A stretch of 57,499 nucleotides of DNA, from assembly GCA_003167155.1 (NCBI GenBank), contig PMTY01000177.1, positions 1 through 57,499 on the forward strand, read 5' to 3'. Origin of the DNA: Candidatus Cybelea tumulisoli (GTDB lineage: Bacteria > Vulcanimicrobiota > Vulcanimicrobiia > Vulcanimicrobiales > Vulcanimicrobiaceae). The translations under genes and the position numbers were made by a program. Of this stretch, positions 8,026 through 16,407 are shown piece after piece. Under the pieces are notes generated by a model that saw nothing but the letters and a program-made list of their open reading frames with translations, ran no database searches and had not been told where the DNA came from. Position 1 is the stretch's first letter, and each line of letters begins with the position of its first letter.

Positions 8026-9327
8026 TTACACGTGGCGCCCGTCGGTTTTGCCGGCTGCCCGAACTTCCCAAACGACCCCGTACCCGGAACCGCCCACGTT
8101 GGTCGTGCCGAAGATGTTGCCGTGCGCATCGAACGCCGGATTGCTGAAAACGTACTGTCCGTCGGTTCCGCCCGTGAAATCGTACAGGTCGACGTAGTTG
8201 TAGGCGCTCCCCGAGCGCTGCAGCTCATACACCGACCCGGAACTGTACTGACCGTCGCAATGGGTGGTCCCAAAGATATTGTCGTTCGGGTCGAGGTAAG
8301 CGGTGCGGAATTCGCCCGAGATCCCCCATCCTGACAAACTGTAGATCGTGTTGAACGACCAGCTTCCGTTCGAAGGCGTCAGTTCGAAAAACGTGCCCCC
8401 CCCGCTGCCCGGACCTTGGGTGGTCGCGCCAAAGAGATTGCCTTGCGCATCGAAGCTCAGGCCGGCGTACGGAGTCCCGCCGTCGGTCGCGTTCCCGAAC
8501 GTGTGGATGATCTGTTCGGTCCATCCGCTCTTCGAAGGGGTCAGCTCAAAGACGGTGCCGTAACCTTGGCCGCCGAGCGCGGCGGTGCCGTAAATGTTTC
8601 CCGCCCGGTCAAGGGTGACCCCGGCATACGGCTGCGTACCGTCGTTTGAGTTCGCACCGAAGCTGTACAGGACTTTTTCCTTATCGGCTCCCTTTGCGGG
8701 CGACAACTTGAAGACGGTGCCCTGCCCGTAGGCGCCGCCATATTGCGTGGTGCCGTAGATTGCGCCGTTTGAGTCGATAGTCAGGTCCCCGGCGGACGGA
8801 TTGGCGCCCTGGACGCTCTGAGTAAAAGCATACAGCAAGCGTTCGGTACGGGGCGCCTTGCCCGGCAGCAATTCGAAGACCGTTCCGGCTCCGCCGCCGC
8901 CGTTCACGGTAGTCCCGTACAGTTTCCCTCCGGCGCCCGGCATCAAGCGGGCGTAGGGATTCGCGCCGTCGCTGCCGCCGGCGAACGTATGCAATACGAC
9001 GTACTTATATCCTTTGGCCGTATTCTTCAGCTCGAAGGCGGTGCCGTAACCGCTGCCTCCCGAGCTCGTCGTGCCGTAAAGGTTTCCCGCTCTGTCGACG
9101 GTCAGGCCGGCAAAGGGGTTTCCGCCGTCGGCACTGTCCTGGAACGTGTAGACGTCCTGAAAGCTCGCCGAATCGCCCGGACGGGAACGAACGGTTCGCC
9201 CGGAGGCCAGCACCGCCGGGGAAAACGCCGCTTGATTGGCGGGCCCTGATGGAAGATTAGCGACGCCGCTGCAGCCAGCGACCGCGATCAAAAGTGTGAC
9301 GAACCCGACCGGCGAGCGATAGTTCAC
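8026..9327 (-). CDS. GloVer-repeat lipoprotein (seven repeats)
   Basis: A 433-residue lipoprotein: signal peptide MNYRSPVGFVTLLIAVAGC with the lipobox VAGC, a short linker, then seven GloVer repeats (NLYGTTSSGGSGYGTAFEL, KLYGTTVNGGGGAGTVFELL and so on, ending NIFGTTNVGGSGYGVVWEV). Each repeat also carries a DGxxPYAGL-type turn. The repeat number equals that of the 465-1688 protein but the spacer wording differs (AFEL/VFEL rather than VFSI), so they are diverged paralogues rather than a recent copy. Probably an exposed propeller; ligand unknown. A candidate promoter lies about 100 bases upstream. Confidence 0.88.
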   Translation of the reverse strand: MNYRSPVGFVTLLIAVAGCSGVANLPSGPANQAAFSPAVLASGRTVRSRPGDSASFQDVYTFQDSADGGNPFAGLTVDRAGNLYGTTSSGGSGYGTAFELKNTAKGYKYVVLHTFAGGSDGANPYARLMPGAGGKLYGTTVNGGGGAGTVFELLPGKAPRTERLLYAFTQSVQGANPSAGDLTIDSNGAIYGTTQYGGAYGQGTVFKLSPAKGADKEKVLYSFGANSNDGTQPYAGVTLDRAGNIYGTAALGGQGYGTVFELTPSKSGWTEQIIHTFGNATDGGTPYAGLSFDAQGNLFGATTQGPGSGGGTFFELTPSNGSWSFNTIYSLSGWGISGEFRTAYLDPNDNIFGTTHCDGQYSSGSVYELQRSGSAYNYVDLYDFTGGTDGQYVFSNPAFDAHGNIFGTTNVGGSGYGVVWEVRAAGKTDGRHV

Positions 9328-9419
9328 AGGTCCTCCATGCTCTGGATAGTAGGTTGACCGTGTTTTCGGCGTTTTTGGGGGCCGTCATTAGCCGGCCCGG
9401 AGAGCGGCCGCATTTCGAA

Positions 9420-9449
9420 AATGTAGCATGAGCTCGCTCAGTTTGACAA
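9420..9449 (-). promoter_or_regulatory. Predicted sigma-70-type promoter for the GloVer gene
   Basis: On the minus strand TTGTCA (9449-9444), an 18-base spacer and TACATT (9425-9420) with an extended -10 TG face the gene that starts at 9327. This is a sequence-pattern call only. Confidence 0.4.
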
Positions 9450-9487
9450 GCAGTAAGGCTTGGACAGCGTTAGTTAGGCGTTTTTAT

Positions 9488-9836
9488 TTAACGTGGCGGC
9501 GGCGAGGGCGGTCGCGTAGCGGTCGCCGGCGGAAGCGACTGCACGTGCGGGGTAAGCGGTCCGGTGCTGTCAGCCAAATGCCCTAGAGCATTTTCCATAG
9601 GTGCATTTGGCCCACGCAACACTGCGTTCGTCCAATCTGATGGCTGTGTCCTCATAGCTGTCGCTCCGAGCCCGGCATAACCGAGCAGGGCCACACCATC
9701 CCTTGTTTCGAGTGTGACCATCTTGCAGGCATCGTCGTAACATCGTTCGCGATTGGCTATCCGACGATCGGCCACCATCCAAATCGCGTCTGGACCCGTA
9801 ACGCATGGAGTGACACAAAGGGCGAATCGCCGTCAT
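9488..9836 (-). pseudogene. Degraded conserved hypothetical protein
   Basis: The frame from about 9825 to 9488 reads FALCVTPCVTGPDAIWMVAD, then DDACKMVTLETRDGVALLGY and AGLGATA, then TQPSDWTNAVLRG, a pattern I recognise from a conserved bacterial family of unknown function with an N-terminal-hydrolase-like start. The likely original ATG (9836) is in a different frame (MTAIR), so a one-base indel separates start and body. The C-terminus collapses into a proline-rich tail. Only the N-terminal third to half of a normal family member is present. Confidence 0.45.
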
Positions 9837-10001
9837 AGTGGCCAGGAACGGAGGATAAGGAAATCCCTATAGTATCGGAGCTCCTCGGCACGGCACATTT
9901 GACTAGGAGCAATAGCGGCCTCGGGGGAACCACAGCGCCGGGAGCTGCGGCCGCTGTCCGCTGTTTCTGATGACGATCATGCCGTAAAAGGCTCTCGAGA
10001 T

Positions 10002-10023
10002 TTTGACGACCATTTGACGACCA
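10002..10023 (+). repeat. Tandem duplication of an 11-bp unit
   Basis: TTTGACGACCA occurs twice in perfect tandem (10002-10012 and 10013-10023). Confidence 0.8.
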
Positions 10024-10160
10024 TTCTCACGGAAAAGCGTGGAAAGTCGTGGAAGATCTCGGAAACCGAAAATGTCGAAATCGCTCGACGCCTACAAGGC
10101 TTTGCGCCGTTTGCGGGCCTTTTTCGGGGAAGCGTCTTTTGCCCCAGAATCACTTTGCAT

Positions 10161-10200
10161 GTAAGGGGTCCGGGGTTTGAGTCCGCACATCTCCACCATC
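10161..10200 (+). other. tRNA/tmRNA 3'-end-like remnant
   Basis: The segment has the spacing of a tRNA 3' half: a variable-loop-like GTAAGGGGTC, then CGGGG-TTTGAGT-CCGCA (5-7-5), then CATCTCC and ACCA. The T-stem pairs only partly (three of five) and I find no matching 5' half (GGAGATG) upstream. It is therefore not a functional tRNA or tmRNA. Such 3' ends are common integrase targets, so it may be an attachment-site relic. Confidence 0.45.
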
Positions 10201-10201
10201 G

Positions 10202-10228
10202 AAAACGCTGGATTTTACCAGGCGTTTT
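10202..10228 (+). terminator. Intrinsic terminator after the tRNA-like motif
   Basis: AAAACGC-TGG (10202-10211) pairs with CCA-GCGTTTT (10218-10228) with one bulged G, loop ATTTTA, and the descending arm ends in TTTT. Genuine tRNA and tmRNA genes often end in just this arrangement. Confidence 0.6.
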
Positions 10229-10679
10229 GCATTTTGACTTCGACCGCGCGAGGCTGGAATGCCGACCACTTACATTTAGTGTAAGGGGTCCAACTCGAAC
10301 ACGGTGCCATCATGGGGCGGAGCTTACCAGCTACAGGTGCCAATGTGCGACGGAGTTATACGCTTGAAACCGCCGACGGCTGGTAACCGCGCAGCCCCGA
10401 AGCGATAACGTCGATCTCCGCCCCTTGCCACAAGAAATCGTAAAGGACGCCCGCTAGAAGCCGGCGTTGAATGAAAGTATAGATGCGCCGCCGGTTGTAT
10501 AGAGAGGGAAGCCTTGCAACGACCTTGTGGACTCGTAAACGCTCCAGGAAAAAGCCTAGCAGTCGCAAAGTACGCAGCGAGGCAAGGGCTCGCCCGCGCG
10601 CTCGATTTGTTCGCACCCGCTTAGTAACGCCGACGCGATTGCTGAGCTCCTGTCGCCTTTTCGAACAGGAGGTTTTCGT

Positions 10680-11684
10680 ATGACAACCGTTACAAGTGCC
10701 GCACGGCACACAAGCATCGCGCGCTTGATCGCCGCTTTCGCCACGTCTGCAGTGTTAGCAGCGTGCAGCGCGAACTCGCTGGTGGCGTCCACTACCCCGC
10801 AGCAGCCGGGGGCGAACCCCCTAACGTCGGGCATGGTTCCGGGGGCCTCGCCGCTCGTCGCGCAGGGCGCCGCGCGGCGGCGTGGCTACGGGAAGTCGTG
10901 GATGGACCCAGCAGCCAGGTCTCACAATGAGCTGCTCTATATCAGCGACTTCGGTGGGCCGGACGTTGAAGTGTTCACGTATCCGTACCTCAGGCTGGCC
11001 GGCGTGCTGACCGGGTTCACTGAGCCGCGTGGAGAGTGCACCGATCCCTCCGGTTACGTCTGGATCGTCGACCAAGCAAAGGGAGAGGTCTTCGAATACG
11101 CGCACGGGGGAACCACGCCCGTGAACGTCCTGTCGGCACCCGACCCCTGGGGCTGTGCGACTAGTAAGACGAACGGGGATCTGGCGGTTTCGTACGCATC
11201 TGCCGGGCAGATCGAGATTTTCCACAACGCGGCCGGTTCCGGAACGGTCGTCACCGACCCTAACTTTGCTGGAACGCTCTTTCTCGGATACGACAAAGCG
11301 GGCAATCTATTCGTGGACGGCTATGATTCGTCGAGTAAGTTCCACTACGCGGAACTGCCTGCCGGCAGCAGCAGCTTCACCGACATCACCCTGAGTCAAA
11401 CGCCGGGGGGTGAGGGAAACGTGCAGTGGGACGGCAAGTACATGGCGGTCGGCGATACAGGGAGCACCATCTACCAGACTCAAGGGGGCACCGTCGTGAG
11501 CTCGACTACCCTCGGGAACAGATGCGTCGAGCAGTTCTTCATCGTGCCGCCGAAACACAAAGTGATCGCGCCCGACGCATGCGACGCAAACGCTGGCATT
11601 TTTTCCTATCCCGCGGGCGGGTCGCCGTTGCAGACGATCAGCGGGGGCTTGTTTATTCCGGAGGGGGCTGTGTTGAGCCAGTAA
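10680..11684 (+). CDS. Secreted propeller-like lipoprotein
   Basis: A 334-residue lipoprotein starting at an ATG six bases after a perfect AGGAGG. The N-terminus has a hydrophobic stretch and lipobox VLAAC (about residues 24-28). The body reads as repeated blades of about 45 residues: LLYISDFGGPDVEVFTYPYL, then GECTDPSGYVWIVDQ, GEVFEYAHGGTTPVNVL, GYDKAGNLFVDGYD and IFSYPAGGSPLQTISGG. This is typical of NHL/YncE-like beta-propellers attached to the outer envelope. Ligand and role unknown; several such proteins occur in this window. Confidence 0.8.
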   Translation: MTTVTSAARHTSIARLIAAFATSAVLAACSANSLVASTTPQQPGANPLTSGMVPGASPLVAQGAARRRGYGKSWMDPAARSHNELLYISDFGGPDVEVFTYPYLRLAGVLTGFTEPRGECTDPSGYVWIVDQAKGEVFEYAHGGTTPVNVLSAPDPWGCATSKTNGDLAVSYASAGQIEIFHNAAGSGTVVTDPNFAGTLFLGYDKAGNLFVDGYDSSSKFHYAELPAGSSSFTDITLSQTPGGEGNVQWDGKYMAVGDTGSTIYQTQGGTVVSSTTLGNRCVEQFFIVPPKHKVIAPDACDANAGIFSYPAGGSPLQTISGGLFIPEGAVLSQ

Positions 11685-11716
11685 GGGCGCGTGGTCTCGT
11701 CTCCCCATCTCCACCA
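11682..11716 (+). other. Second tRNA/tmRNA 3'-end-like motif
   Basis: GTAAGGG overlaps the stop codon of the preceding gene, and the segment ends CCCATCTCCACCA, followed by TTGAAA and a hairpin. It shares CATCTCCACCAT-GAAA and the GTAAGGG start with the 10161 motif, at slightly different internal length (25 against 27 bases). No acceptor 5' strand is present. Confidence 0.4.
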
Positions 11717-12049
11717 TTGAAAGAGCCTTCGGTTGTAAGGCTCTTTTCATTCTCTTGAGATCAGCGCGCGGCTGGCCGTGCAGTCTATTTCTCAACGGCA
11801 GCCCCGAAGGAGCCTTTTCAGAGCGATTGGGGATGACATGAGATGGAAACTACTGGGATTCCCTACGATTTTGCCAAACGTTCCAAGAGAAACGTTCTTC
11901 GCATATTATTCCAAACATATGGTGAGCACAGAAACAACTGCGATTACAAAATTGATTGCGCAAATCGGCGGCCTCTTCTCATATTTGCGACGCCCTTACC
12001 GCAGTTGTGAGCGTGGCTGACTCAGATTTGAAGCTAAGGAGTCCAACTC
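11685..12049. other. Intergenic region with second tRNA-like motif and terminator
   Basis: About 365 bases between the propeller lipoprotein and the G1 peptidase. The first 65 bases hold a second tRNA-3'-end-like motif and an intrinsic terminator. The rest has no supported gene. The peptidase ribosome binding site TAAGGAG lies at its end. Confidence 0.5.
11720..11747 (+). terminator. Intrinsic terminator
   Basis: AAAGAGCCTT (11720-11729) pairs perfectly with AAGGCTCTTT (11737-11746) around a 7-base loop; the distal arm runs into TTTT. It ends transcription of the lipoprotein gene at 10680-11684. Confidence 0.8.
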
Positions 12050-12871
12050 GTGAACATCCAACGATCGGCCGGATTCGCAATATTAGTAGCCCTGGCTGCC
12101 ACTTCCGCTCGGGTGCTGGTATCGAGCGCATCGGCTTTCCCATCGCAGGTCGCACGGTCGCCGCTTGCGCACGCGCCGATGAGATTGATCGGGCCGGCTC
12201 CCAGCCAATGGGGAAGAAGTGACCTCGGGATTTACGAAAGCGATAACTGGGCTGGCTATGCCGTGGTTGGCAGCGCGTTCACGGAAGCACGGGGCTCGTG
12301 GACGGTCCCCAGTGTGAACTGCAGGGTGAACCCCAACGGGGCTGTATCATTTTGGGTGGGCATCGATGGATGGGACAACAACACGGTGGAGCAGACTGGG
12401 ACGGAATCCCAATGTAATGGGGTCGAACTTGTGACTTATGCATGGTATGAGTTTGCGCCGAAAACTGGCGTAACGATCAAAAACATGCGGGTAACGCCCG
12501 GTGAAGACATGGAAGCAGAGGTGCATTACAACGGTTCGAGGTTCGTCGTGACCATCGTGGACTTGACGACTGGAAAGTACTTCAGGACCAGTGCGGCGGT
12601 GCCGCGAGCGCAACGGGCGTCTGCCGAGTGGATTGCCGAATCGAACGGTTATTCCGGACTCCCCGACTTCGACGCGGTGGGTTTTGGCAAGGACTTCACC
12701 CGAGCAACCGATACGAACGCCGCGACCGACGCCACGACTTCGGGACCTATCGCGGCCTTTGGCAAGCGCGAGCAGGTGGCCATTTTGGGCCACAAAAACA
12801 CAGATGAAGCCGTGCCGTCGTTTCTGTCTTTTGACGGGAGCAGTTTCAGCGTAACCTATTGGAACCCGTGA
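12050..12871 (+). CDS. G1 family glutamic endopeptidase (eqolisin-like)
   Basis: A 273-residue secreted protein with a signal peptide (about residues 1-30), followed by a short prosegment-like region and the G1 peptidase beta-sandwich. The catalytic dyad of the family can be placed: Q115 in NNTVEQTGTES and E193 in ASAEWIAESNG. NWAGY (66-70) and SFWVGIDGW (100-108) are also family landmarks. G1 enzymes hydrolyse proteins at acidic pH outside the cell and are found in fungi and in acid-tolerant soil bacteria. It starts at a GTG after TAAGGAG. The SUI1 gene follows immediately. Confidence 0.88.
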   Translation: MNIQRSAGFAILVALAATSARVLVSSASAFPSQVARSPLAHAPMRLIGPAPSQWGRSDLGIYESDNWAGYAVVGSAFTEARGSWTVPSVNCRVNPNGAVSFWVGIDGWDNNTVEQTGTESQCNGVELVTYAWYEFAPKTGVTIKNMRVTPGEDMEAEVHYNGSRFVVTIVDLTTGKYFRTSAAVPRAQRASAEWIAESNGYSGLPDFDAVGFGKDFTRATDTNAATDATTSGPIAAFGKREQVAILGHKNTDEAVPSFLSFDGSSFSVTYWNP

Positions 12872-12875
12872 GGCA

Positions 12876-13124
12876 GTGACTCGACGCGTGCCCGACGACG
12901 GCATCGTGCGCGTCCTACGCGAAAGACGGCGCGCCGGAACGATGAGCGTCGTGACCGGATTGGAGCTACGCGAGATCAATGAGATCGCGAAAGCCCTCAA
13001 ACGCCACTTGGGCACCGGCGGCACCGCAAAGAACGGCACCGTGGAAATTCAAGGCGACCATCGCGATCGAATCGTGACGTGGTTCGCGGCGCAAGGGCGG
13101 AAAGTCAAACTCGCAGGCGGTTAG
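12876..13124 (+). CDS. SUI1/eIF1-like translation factor (YciH type)
   Basis: An 82-residue protein with the SUI1 domain: VTGLELREINEIAKALKRHL, GTGGTAKNGTVEIQGDHRD and the end GRKVKLAGG. Bacterial YciH proteins bind the small ribosomal subunit and influence start-site fidelity; they are optional in bacteria. The usual length is about 100-110 residues, so the N-terminal lead is short here (GTG start at 12876). Only four bases separate it from the peptidase stop, but co-transcription with a peptidase seems incidental. Confidence 0.88.
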   Translation: MTRRVPDDGIVRVLRERRRAGTMSVVTGLELREINEIAKALKRHLGTGGTAKNGTVEIQGDHRDRIVTWFAAQGRKVKLAGG

Positions 13125-13144
13125 TGAGATCATTCCGACGAAGC

Positions 13145-13882
13145 TCAGGCCCCGAATATCGCACGCTCGAACATTGCCTGCAGCTCCTCGAACTCCGGGA
13201 CGAAGAACGCATATTCGGATCTTATGAAGTGCGGCGTTATTCTGAGAGCGACGAGGCTGCCTAAAATAGCGCGGGAGAGTCCTGCAGCGTCGGGCATTGC
13301 GGCGATGCCGGCGCCCTGGAGCGCTTTCAGAAAAGTCTCGAGTGATGCTAACGAATCTACCGCCAACAACGAGCGCTCCAGCCGGAGCGGCATTTTGCCG
13401 CGATAACCCTGTGAGATTGCGTGCAGGATTGCGCGTTGGCGCCCTATTAGTCGAAAGCGCGCCTCACACCACCGGTGGAACGTCGCGCGCGCTTCTTGCG
13501 CCGTTCGCACCGAGTTGTCGAGCTCGGGTAGCGAGAGTAAGAATTGGTCGCATATTCGTAGCACCGCGGCGTTAAAGGCTTTTAGCTCGTCTGGAAAGTA
13601 GCGGTAGAAGGTGCTCCGCGATATGCCGGCTTCTTTCGCGATGACCGCGACCGTAACATGTTCGGGGTCGCGGAACTCCAGCAACTTTGCAACCGCTGCT
13701 ATGACATCGTCCTTCGTAACGTGCTTGCGCGCACGGGCGACCGGGGTTCGTACGGTGTCGCCGTCAAGCGCTCCAACATAGGTCCATTTCGCCTTTCGGC
13801 GTTTGGTTTTCGGATCGCGATAGCTTTCCACGACGTAACGGTAATCGCGCCCTTTGATCCGCTTAGTGACCTCGTAAGCCAT
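13145..13882 (-). CDS. TetR family regulator with unusual N-terminal extension
   Basis: A 245-residue regulator. Residues from about 53 onward form a TetR DNA-binding domain (VTVAVIAKEAGISRSTFYRY) and an all-helical ligand domain. The first 45 or so residues are not TetR-like: YEVTKRIKGRDYRYVVESYR, DPKTKRRKAKWTYVG is the pattern seen at the start of IS1634/IS4-type transposases and some small standalone proteins. It is divergent from the DHA2 exporter (128-base gap), so it probably represses that transporter. A start inside, near residue 50, cannot be excluded, but no better ribosome site was seen. Confidence 0.82.
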   Translation of the reverse strand: MAYEVTKRIKGRDYRYVVESYRDPKTKRRKAKWTYVGALDGDTVRTPVARARKHVTKDDVIAAVAKLLEFRDPEHVTVAVIAKEAGISRSTFYRYFPDELKAFNAAVLRICDQFLLSLPELDNSVRTAQEARATFHRWCEARFRLIGRQRAILHAISQGYRGKMPLRLERSLLAVDSLASLETFLKALQGAGIAAMPDAAGLSRAILGSLVALRITPHFIRSEYAFFVPEFEELQAMFERAIFGA

Positions 13883-14010
13883 AGGACCACGTCCCCCTGC
13901 AAACTATGCTCCCGATGCGCCCAACGAGGTAACGAGACCGCCCACAGCTCCCCGTTCTCGCTTACCGTGAATTTGCATCGGTAACCGACCAAACCCCGCT
14001 CATCGTCCAT

Positions 14011-15537
14011 GTGGATGCACAGCGACAGGATGTCGTAGAATTCGGCGCGCGGCGTGCGCTCATTGTGGCAGCCGTGATGGCCGCCACCTTGATGCAGACT
14101 CTCGATTCAACGATCACGAACGTCGCGCTGCCGACCATCCAGGGCAACGTCGGTGCTGGCCAGCAGGAGGCCACCTGGGTCATAACGGCTTATACCATCG
14201 CCGCCATCGTGGTAATCCCGTTGACGCCTTGGCTCCAAGACCGGTTCGGCCGGAAAAGCTACTACGTTGCGTCGATCGCCGGCTTTACACTGGCCTCGGT
14301 GATGTGCGGCACGTCGGCCTCGCTCGGAACGCTCACGTTTTGGCGTATCATTCAGGGGCTCTTCGGGGGCGGCTTACTGGCGACCGGGCAGCTGGTTCTG
14401 CGCGATACCTTTCCGCCCGAAGGCCTCGGCGCGAGCCAAGGGATCTTTACCATCGGCGCGGTCATGGGTCCGGCGCTGGGGCCGGCGCTTGGCGGTATTT
14501 TGGTTGACAACTGGTCGTGGAATTGGTGCTTCGATATCAACGTCGTGCCGGGCGCCTTTGCCGCGATCGTTTTGTTCCTGCTGCTAAAGGATCCACAAAA
14601 ACCGCGGAAGATGCCGGTCGATCTTGCCGGAGTCGTGCTTCTCGCGCTGGCGCTGGGATCGATGCAGTACGTGCTGACCGAGGGCGAGCCGCATTACTGG
14701 TTGCAGGATCCGGTGAATGCGGTAATGGCCGTCCTTTGCGTGATCGGCCTCGTGGGCTTCGTCGTCTACGAGTTGAAGTTCACGGCAGCTCCGATCGTCG
14801 ATCTTCGCGTGCTAGCGAACCGAAGCGTCTGGTCGGGGTCACTGCTTGCGTTCGCGTTCGGCGGCGCATCGCTGGGTTCGACGTACGTACTGCCGCAGTT
14901 CGTTCAAGGCTTACTCGGCTTCACTCCGACGCTCAGCGGTATGCTCTTCATTCTGCGGGCGGTGCCGCTCGCGCTCTGTGTGCCGTTCATCGTCAAAGTG
15001 ATCGGCAAGGTCGACGCGCGCGTCTTACTGGCGGCGGGCTTTATAGCCAGTGGCGTGGCGTTGCTAACATTAGCGTTCCATACGACGCTGCAGGCATCGT
15101 TCTGGACCTTCGCAATACCCCTTGCGCTCAGCGGCGCCGGCAGCGCTTTGCTGTTCATCCCGCTCACCGTTGCGGTCCTGAGCGGGACGTCGCCTCGCGA
15201 TGGGCAGAAGGCCGGAGCATTCGTCAACCTAGCGGTGCAGCTCGGAGGATCGGTGGCGGTCGCTCTACTCGGCGTCGTTATCGACCGGCGCGCCGAGTTC
15301 CATTCGACCGTTCTTAGTAGCGCCGTGAATCTTACGGCGCCGCCGGCGGCCCAATTTCTCCAATCGCACTCCCTGGCTCAGCTTTCCGCGCTCGTGCAAG
15401 GCCAATCGTTGGTGCTCTCCTATTCCGATGCTTCCTTGGTCGTCGGCGCCAGTTCGCTGATCTGCATCCCCTTGATCCTCTTTATGCGCCGGCGCAGCGC
15501 CGCACCCTCACTGGCGGAGATCGAAATTGGCGGATAG
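14011..15537 (+). CDS. DHA2 family (EmrB/QacA) multidrug exporter
   Basis: A 508-residue major facilitator with about 14 hydrophobic helices. DHA2 hallmarks are DSTITNVALPTI in helix 1, the motif DRFGRKSYY in loop 2-3 and GPALGPALGGIL in helix 5 (motif C of drug-proton antiporters). It would expel hydrophobic compounds in exchange for protons at the inner membrane. No HlyD-type adaptor or TolC gene is adjacent, so it may act alone. It lies between two TetR genes, one divergent and one convergent. The start is a GTG; upstream in-frame sequence is not protein-like. Confidence 0.92.
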   Translation: MDAQRQDVVEFGARRALIVAAVMAATLMQTLDSTITNVALPTIQGNVGAGQQEATWVITAYTIAAIVVIPLTPWLQDRFGRKSYYVASIAGFTLASVMCGTSASLGTLTFWRIIQGLFGGGLLATGQLVLRDTFPPEGLGASQGIFTIGAVMGPALGPALGGILVDNWSWNWCFDINVVPGAFAAIVLFLLLKDPQKPRKMPVDLAGVVLLALALGSMQYVLTEGEPHYWLQDPVNAVMAVLCVIGLVGFVVYELKFTAAPIVDLRVLANRSVWSGSLLAFAFGGASLGSTYVLPQFVQGLLGFTPTLSGMLFILRAVPLALCVPFIVKVIGKVDARVLLAAGFIASGVALLTLAFHTTLQASFWTFAIPLALSGAGSALLFIPLTVAVLSGTSPRDGQKAGAFVNLAVQLGGSVAVALLGVVIDRRAEFHSTVLSSAVNLTAPPAAQFLQSHSLAQLSALVQGQSLVLSYSDASLVVGASSLICIPLILFMRRRSAAPSLAEIEIGG

Positions 15538-15542
15538 CCTCA

Positions 15543-16190
15543 TTATCGCAGGACGTACTGGGCATTGACCGCGGCGAAGACTTTCAACGCGAGTTTCATC
15601 GCGGGTCCCGTGTAGTCGCTCAGAGGGCCGCGGGCGCCGTCGGCGACCCATTCATCCACCGTCGCAGCGTACGCCGTCATTACCGCGGCAGTTATCATTC
15701 GGGCGACGAGCGCTGCGGAAGCTGGTAGACGATGGGCCAGTGCGTTCGCAATGTCGCAGCGATGGGTTGCGTGTGCGGCGTCGAGGCGCCCCCGGAGCTC
15801 GGGAGACTTCGCGACTACCTGGCTGGTCAACTTGATGACCCGCTGCGCGCCGCTGGCCCGCAATGACCCGTCGAGCGCCGCTATCAGGGCGGTAACGATG
15901 CCCTCGCCGCGGGGACGCGATCGCAGGGCTGCGACGGTGGCGTCGCGTGGTAGATCGTACCAACTAAAGAGCGCGTCGTCTTTGGACGCAAAGTAGCGAA
16001 AAAACGTCCGCGGCACAACATCCGCTGCGGCGACGATGTCGTCGACCTTCGTCTGTTCGAAGCCGCGCTCGGCGAAGAGCCGCACGGCTGCTTCGGTGAG
16101 CTGCTCGCGCGTTCGGGCCTTCTTTCGCTCCCGGTGCCCGTCGCTAGGTAACGATACATCTTTTTTGTGTCGTTTCAGGTCTTTTGTCAT
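15543..16190 (-). CDS. TetR family regulator
   Basis: A 215-residue TetR protein with a basic N-terminal tail, a clear helix-turn-helix (VDDIVAAADVVPRTFFRYF, about residues 48-66) and a variable helical C-terminal domain. The RTFFRYFASKDDAL wording is typical of the subfamily that includes MftR-like regulators. Its gene converges with the exporter (five-base gap) and diverges from the sigma-factor operon. The start codon is only four bases from a predicted -35 of that operon, so binding near its own promoter could affect both directions. Ligand unknown. Confidence 0.88.
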   Translation of the reverse strand: MTKDLKRHKKDVSLPSDGHRERKKARTREQLTEAAVRLFAERGFEQTKVDDIVAAADVVPRTFFRYFASKDDALFSWYDLPRDATVAALRSRPRGEGIVTALIAALDGSLRASGAQRVIKLTSQVVAKSPELRGRLDAAHATHRCDIANALAHRLPASAALVARMITAAVMTAYAATVDEWVADGARGPLSDYTGPAMKLALKVFAAVNAQYVLR

Positions 16191-16193
16191 CTG

Positions 16194-16223
16194 TTGACAT
16201 TATTCTCCAAATGGCGATACACT
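16194..16223 (+). promoter_or_regulatory. Predicted promoter of the microprotein/ECF operon
   Basis: A perfect TTGACA (16194-16199) is followed after 18 bases by TACACT (16218-16223), 31 bases before the microprotein ATG. It is a housekeeping-type pattern rather than an ECF-type AAC promoter. Confidence 0.5.
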
Positions 16224-16254
16224 CCTTCCCGCACAACGACTGGAGAACGAGGAC

Positions 16255-16407
16255 ATGGGTATTCAGATCTTTTCGAGCGTCACCGAGGCCGTCCGCGCCG
16301 GGTTCATAATCGAGTCCCCCTACGCCGACGCGGAGGGTTTCCTCCACGCGCGGATCCACACGCCGGGGGGTTGGTCCCGGGCTCTCATTCGCACCGGGGG
16401 GCGCTAA
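16255..16407 (+). CDS. 50-aa microprotein coupled to the ECF sigma gene
   Basis: A short gene directly upstream of the ECF sigma factor. It starts at an ATG after GAACGAGG and ends in TAATG, so its stop overlaps the sigma start by one base. The product begins MGIQIFSSVTEAVRAGFIIE and ends HTPGGWSRALIRTGG. It has no signal or membrane segment and reads as a small alpha/beta protein. The tight coupling and good ribosome site suggest it is real and that its translation sets sigma-factor synthesis. It could also act on the sigma factor directly; that is inference. Confidence 0.6.
   Translation: MGIQIFSSVTEAVRAGFIIESPYADAEGFLHARIHTPGGWSRALIRTGGR

Larger units (their letters stand above)
9837..10679. 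other. Long intergenic region with RNA-like remnants
   Basis: About 840 bases with no supported gene. It contains a tandem 11-bp duplication (10002-10023), a tRNA/tmRNA-3'-end-like motif (10161-10200) directly followed by an intrinsic terminator (10202-10228), and a second GTAAGGGGTCC copy at 10281-10291, exactly 120 bases after the first. Open frames here on both strands lack recognisable domains. The pattern suggests remnants of a past integration event. Confidence 0.5.

Noticed and set aside
10014-10367. Open frame of 117 codons on the plus strand.
   Set aside because: It runs through the tRNA-like motif and terminator, has no ribosome site and no recognisable domain.
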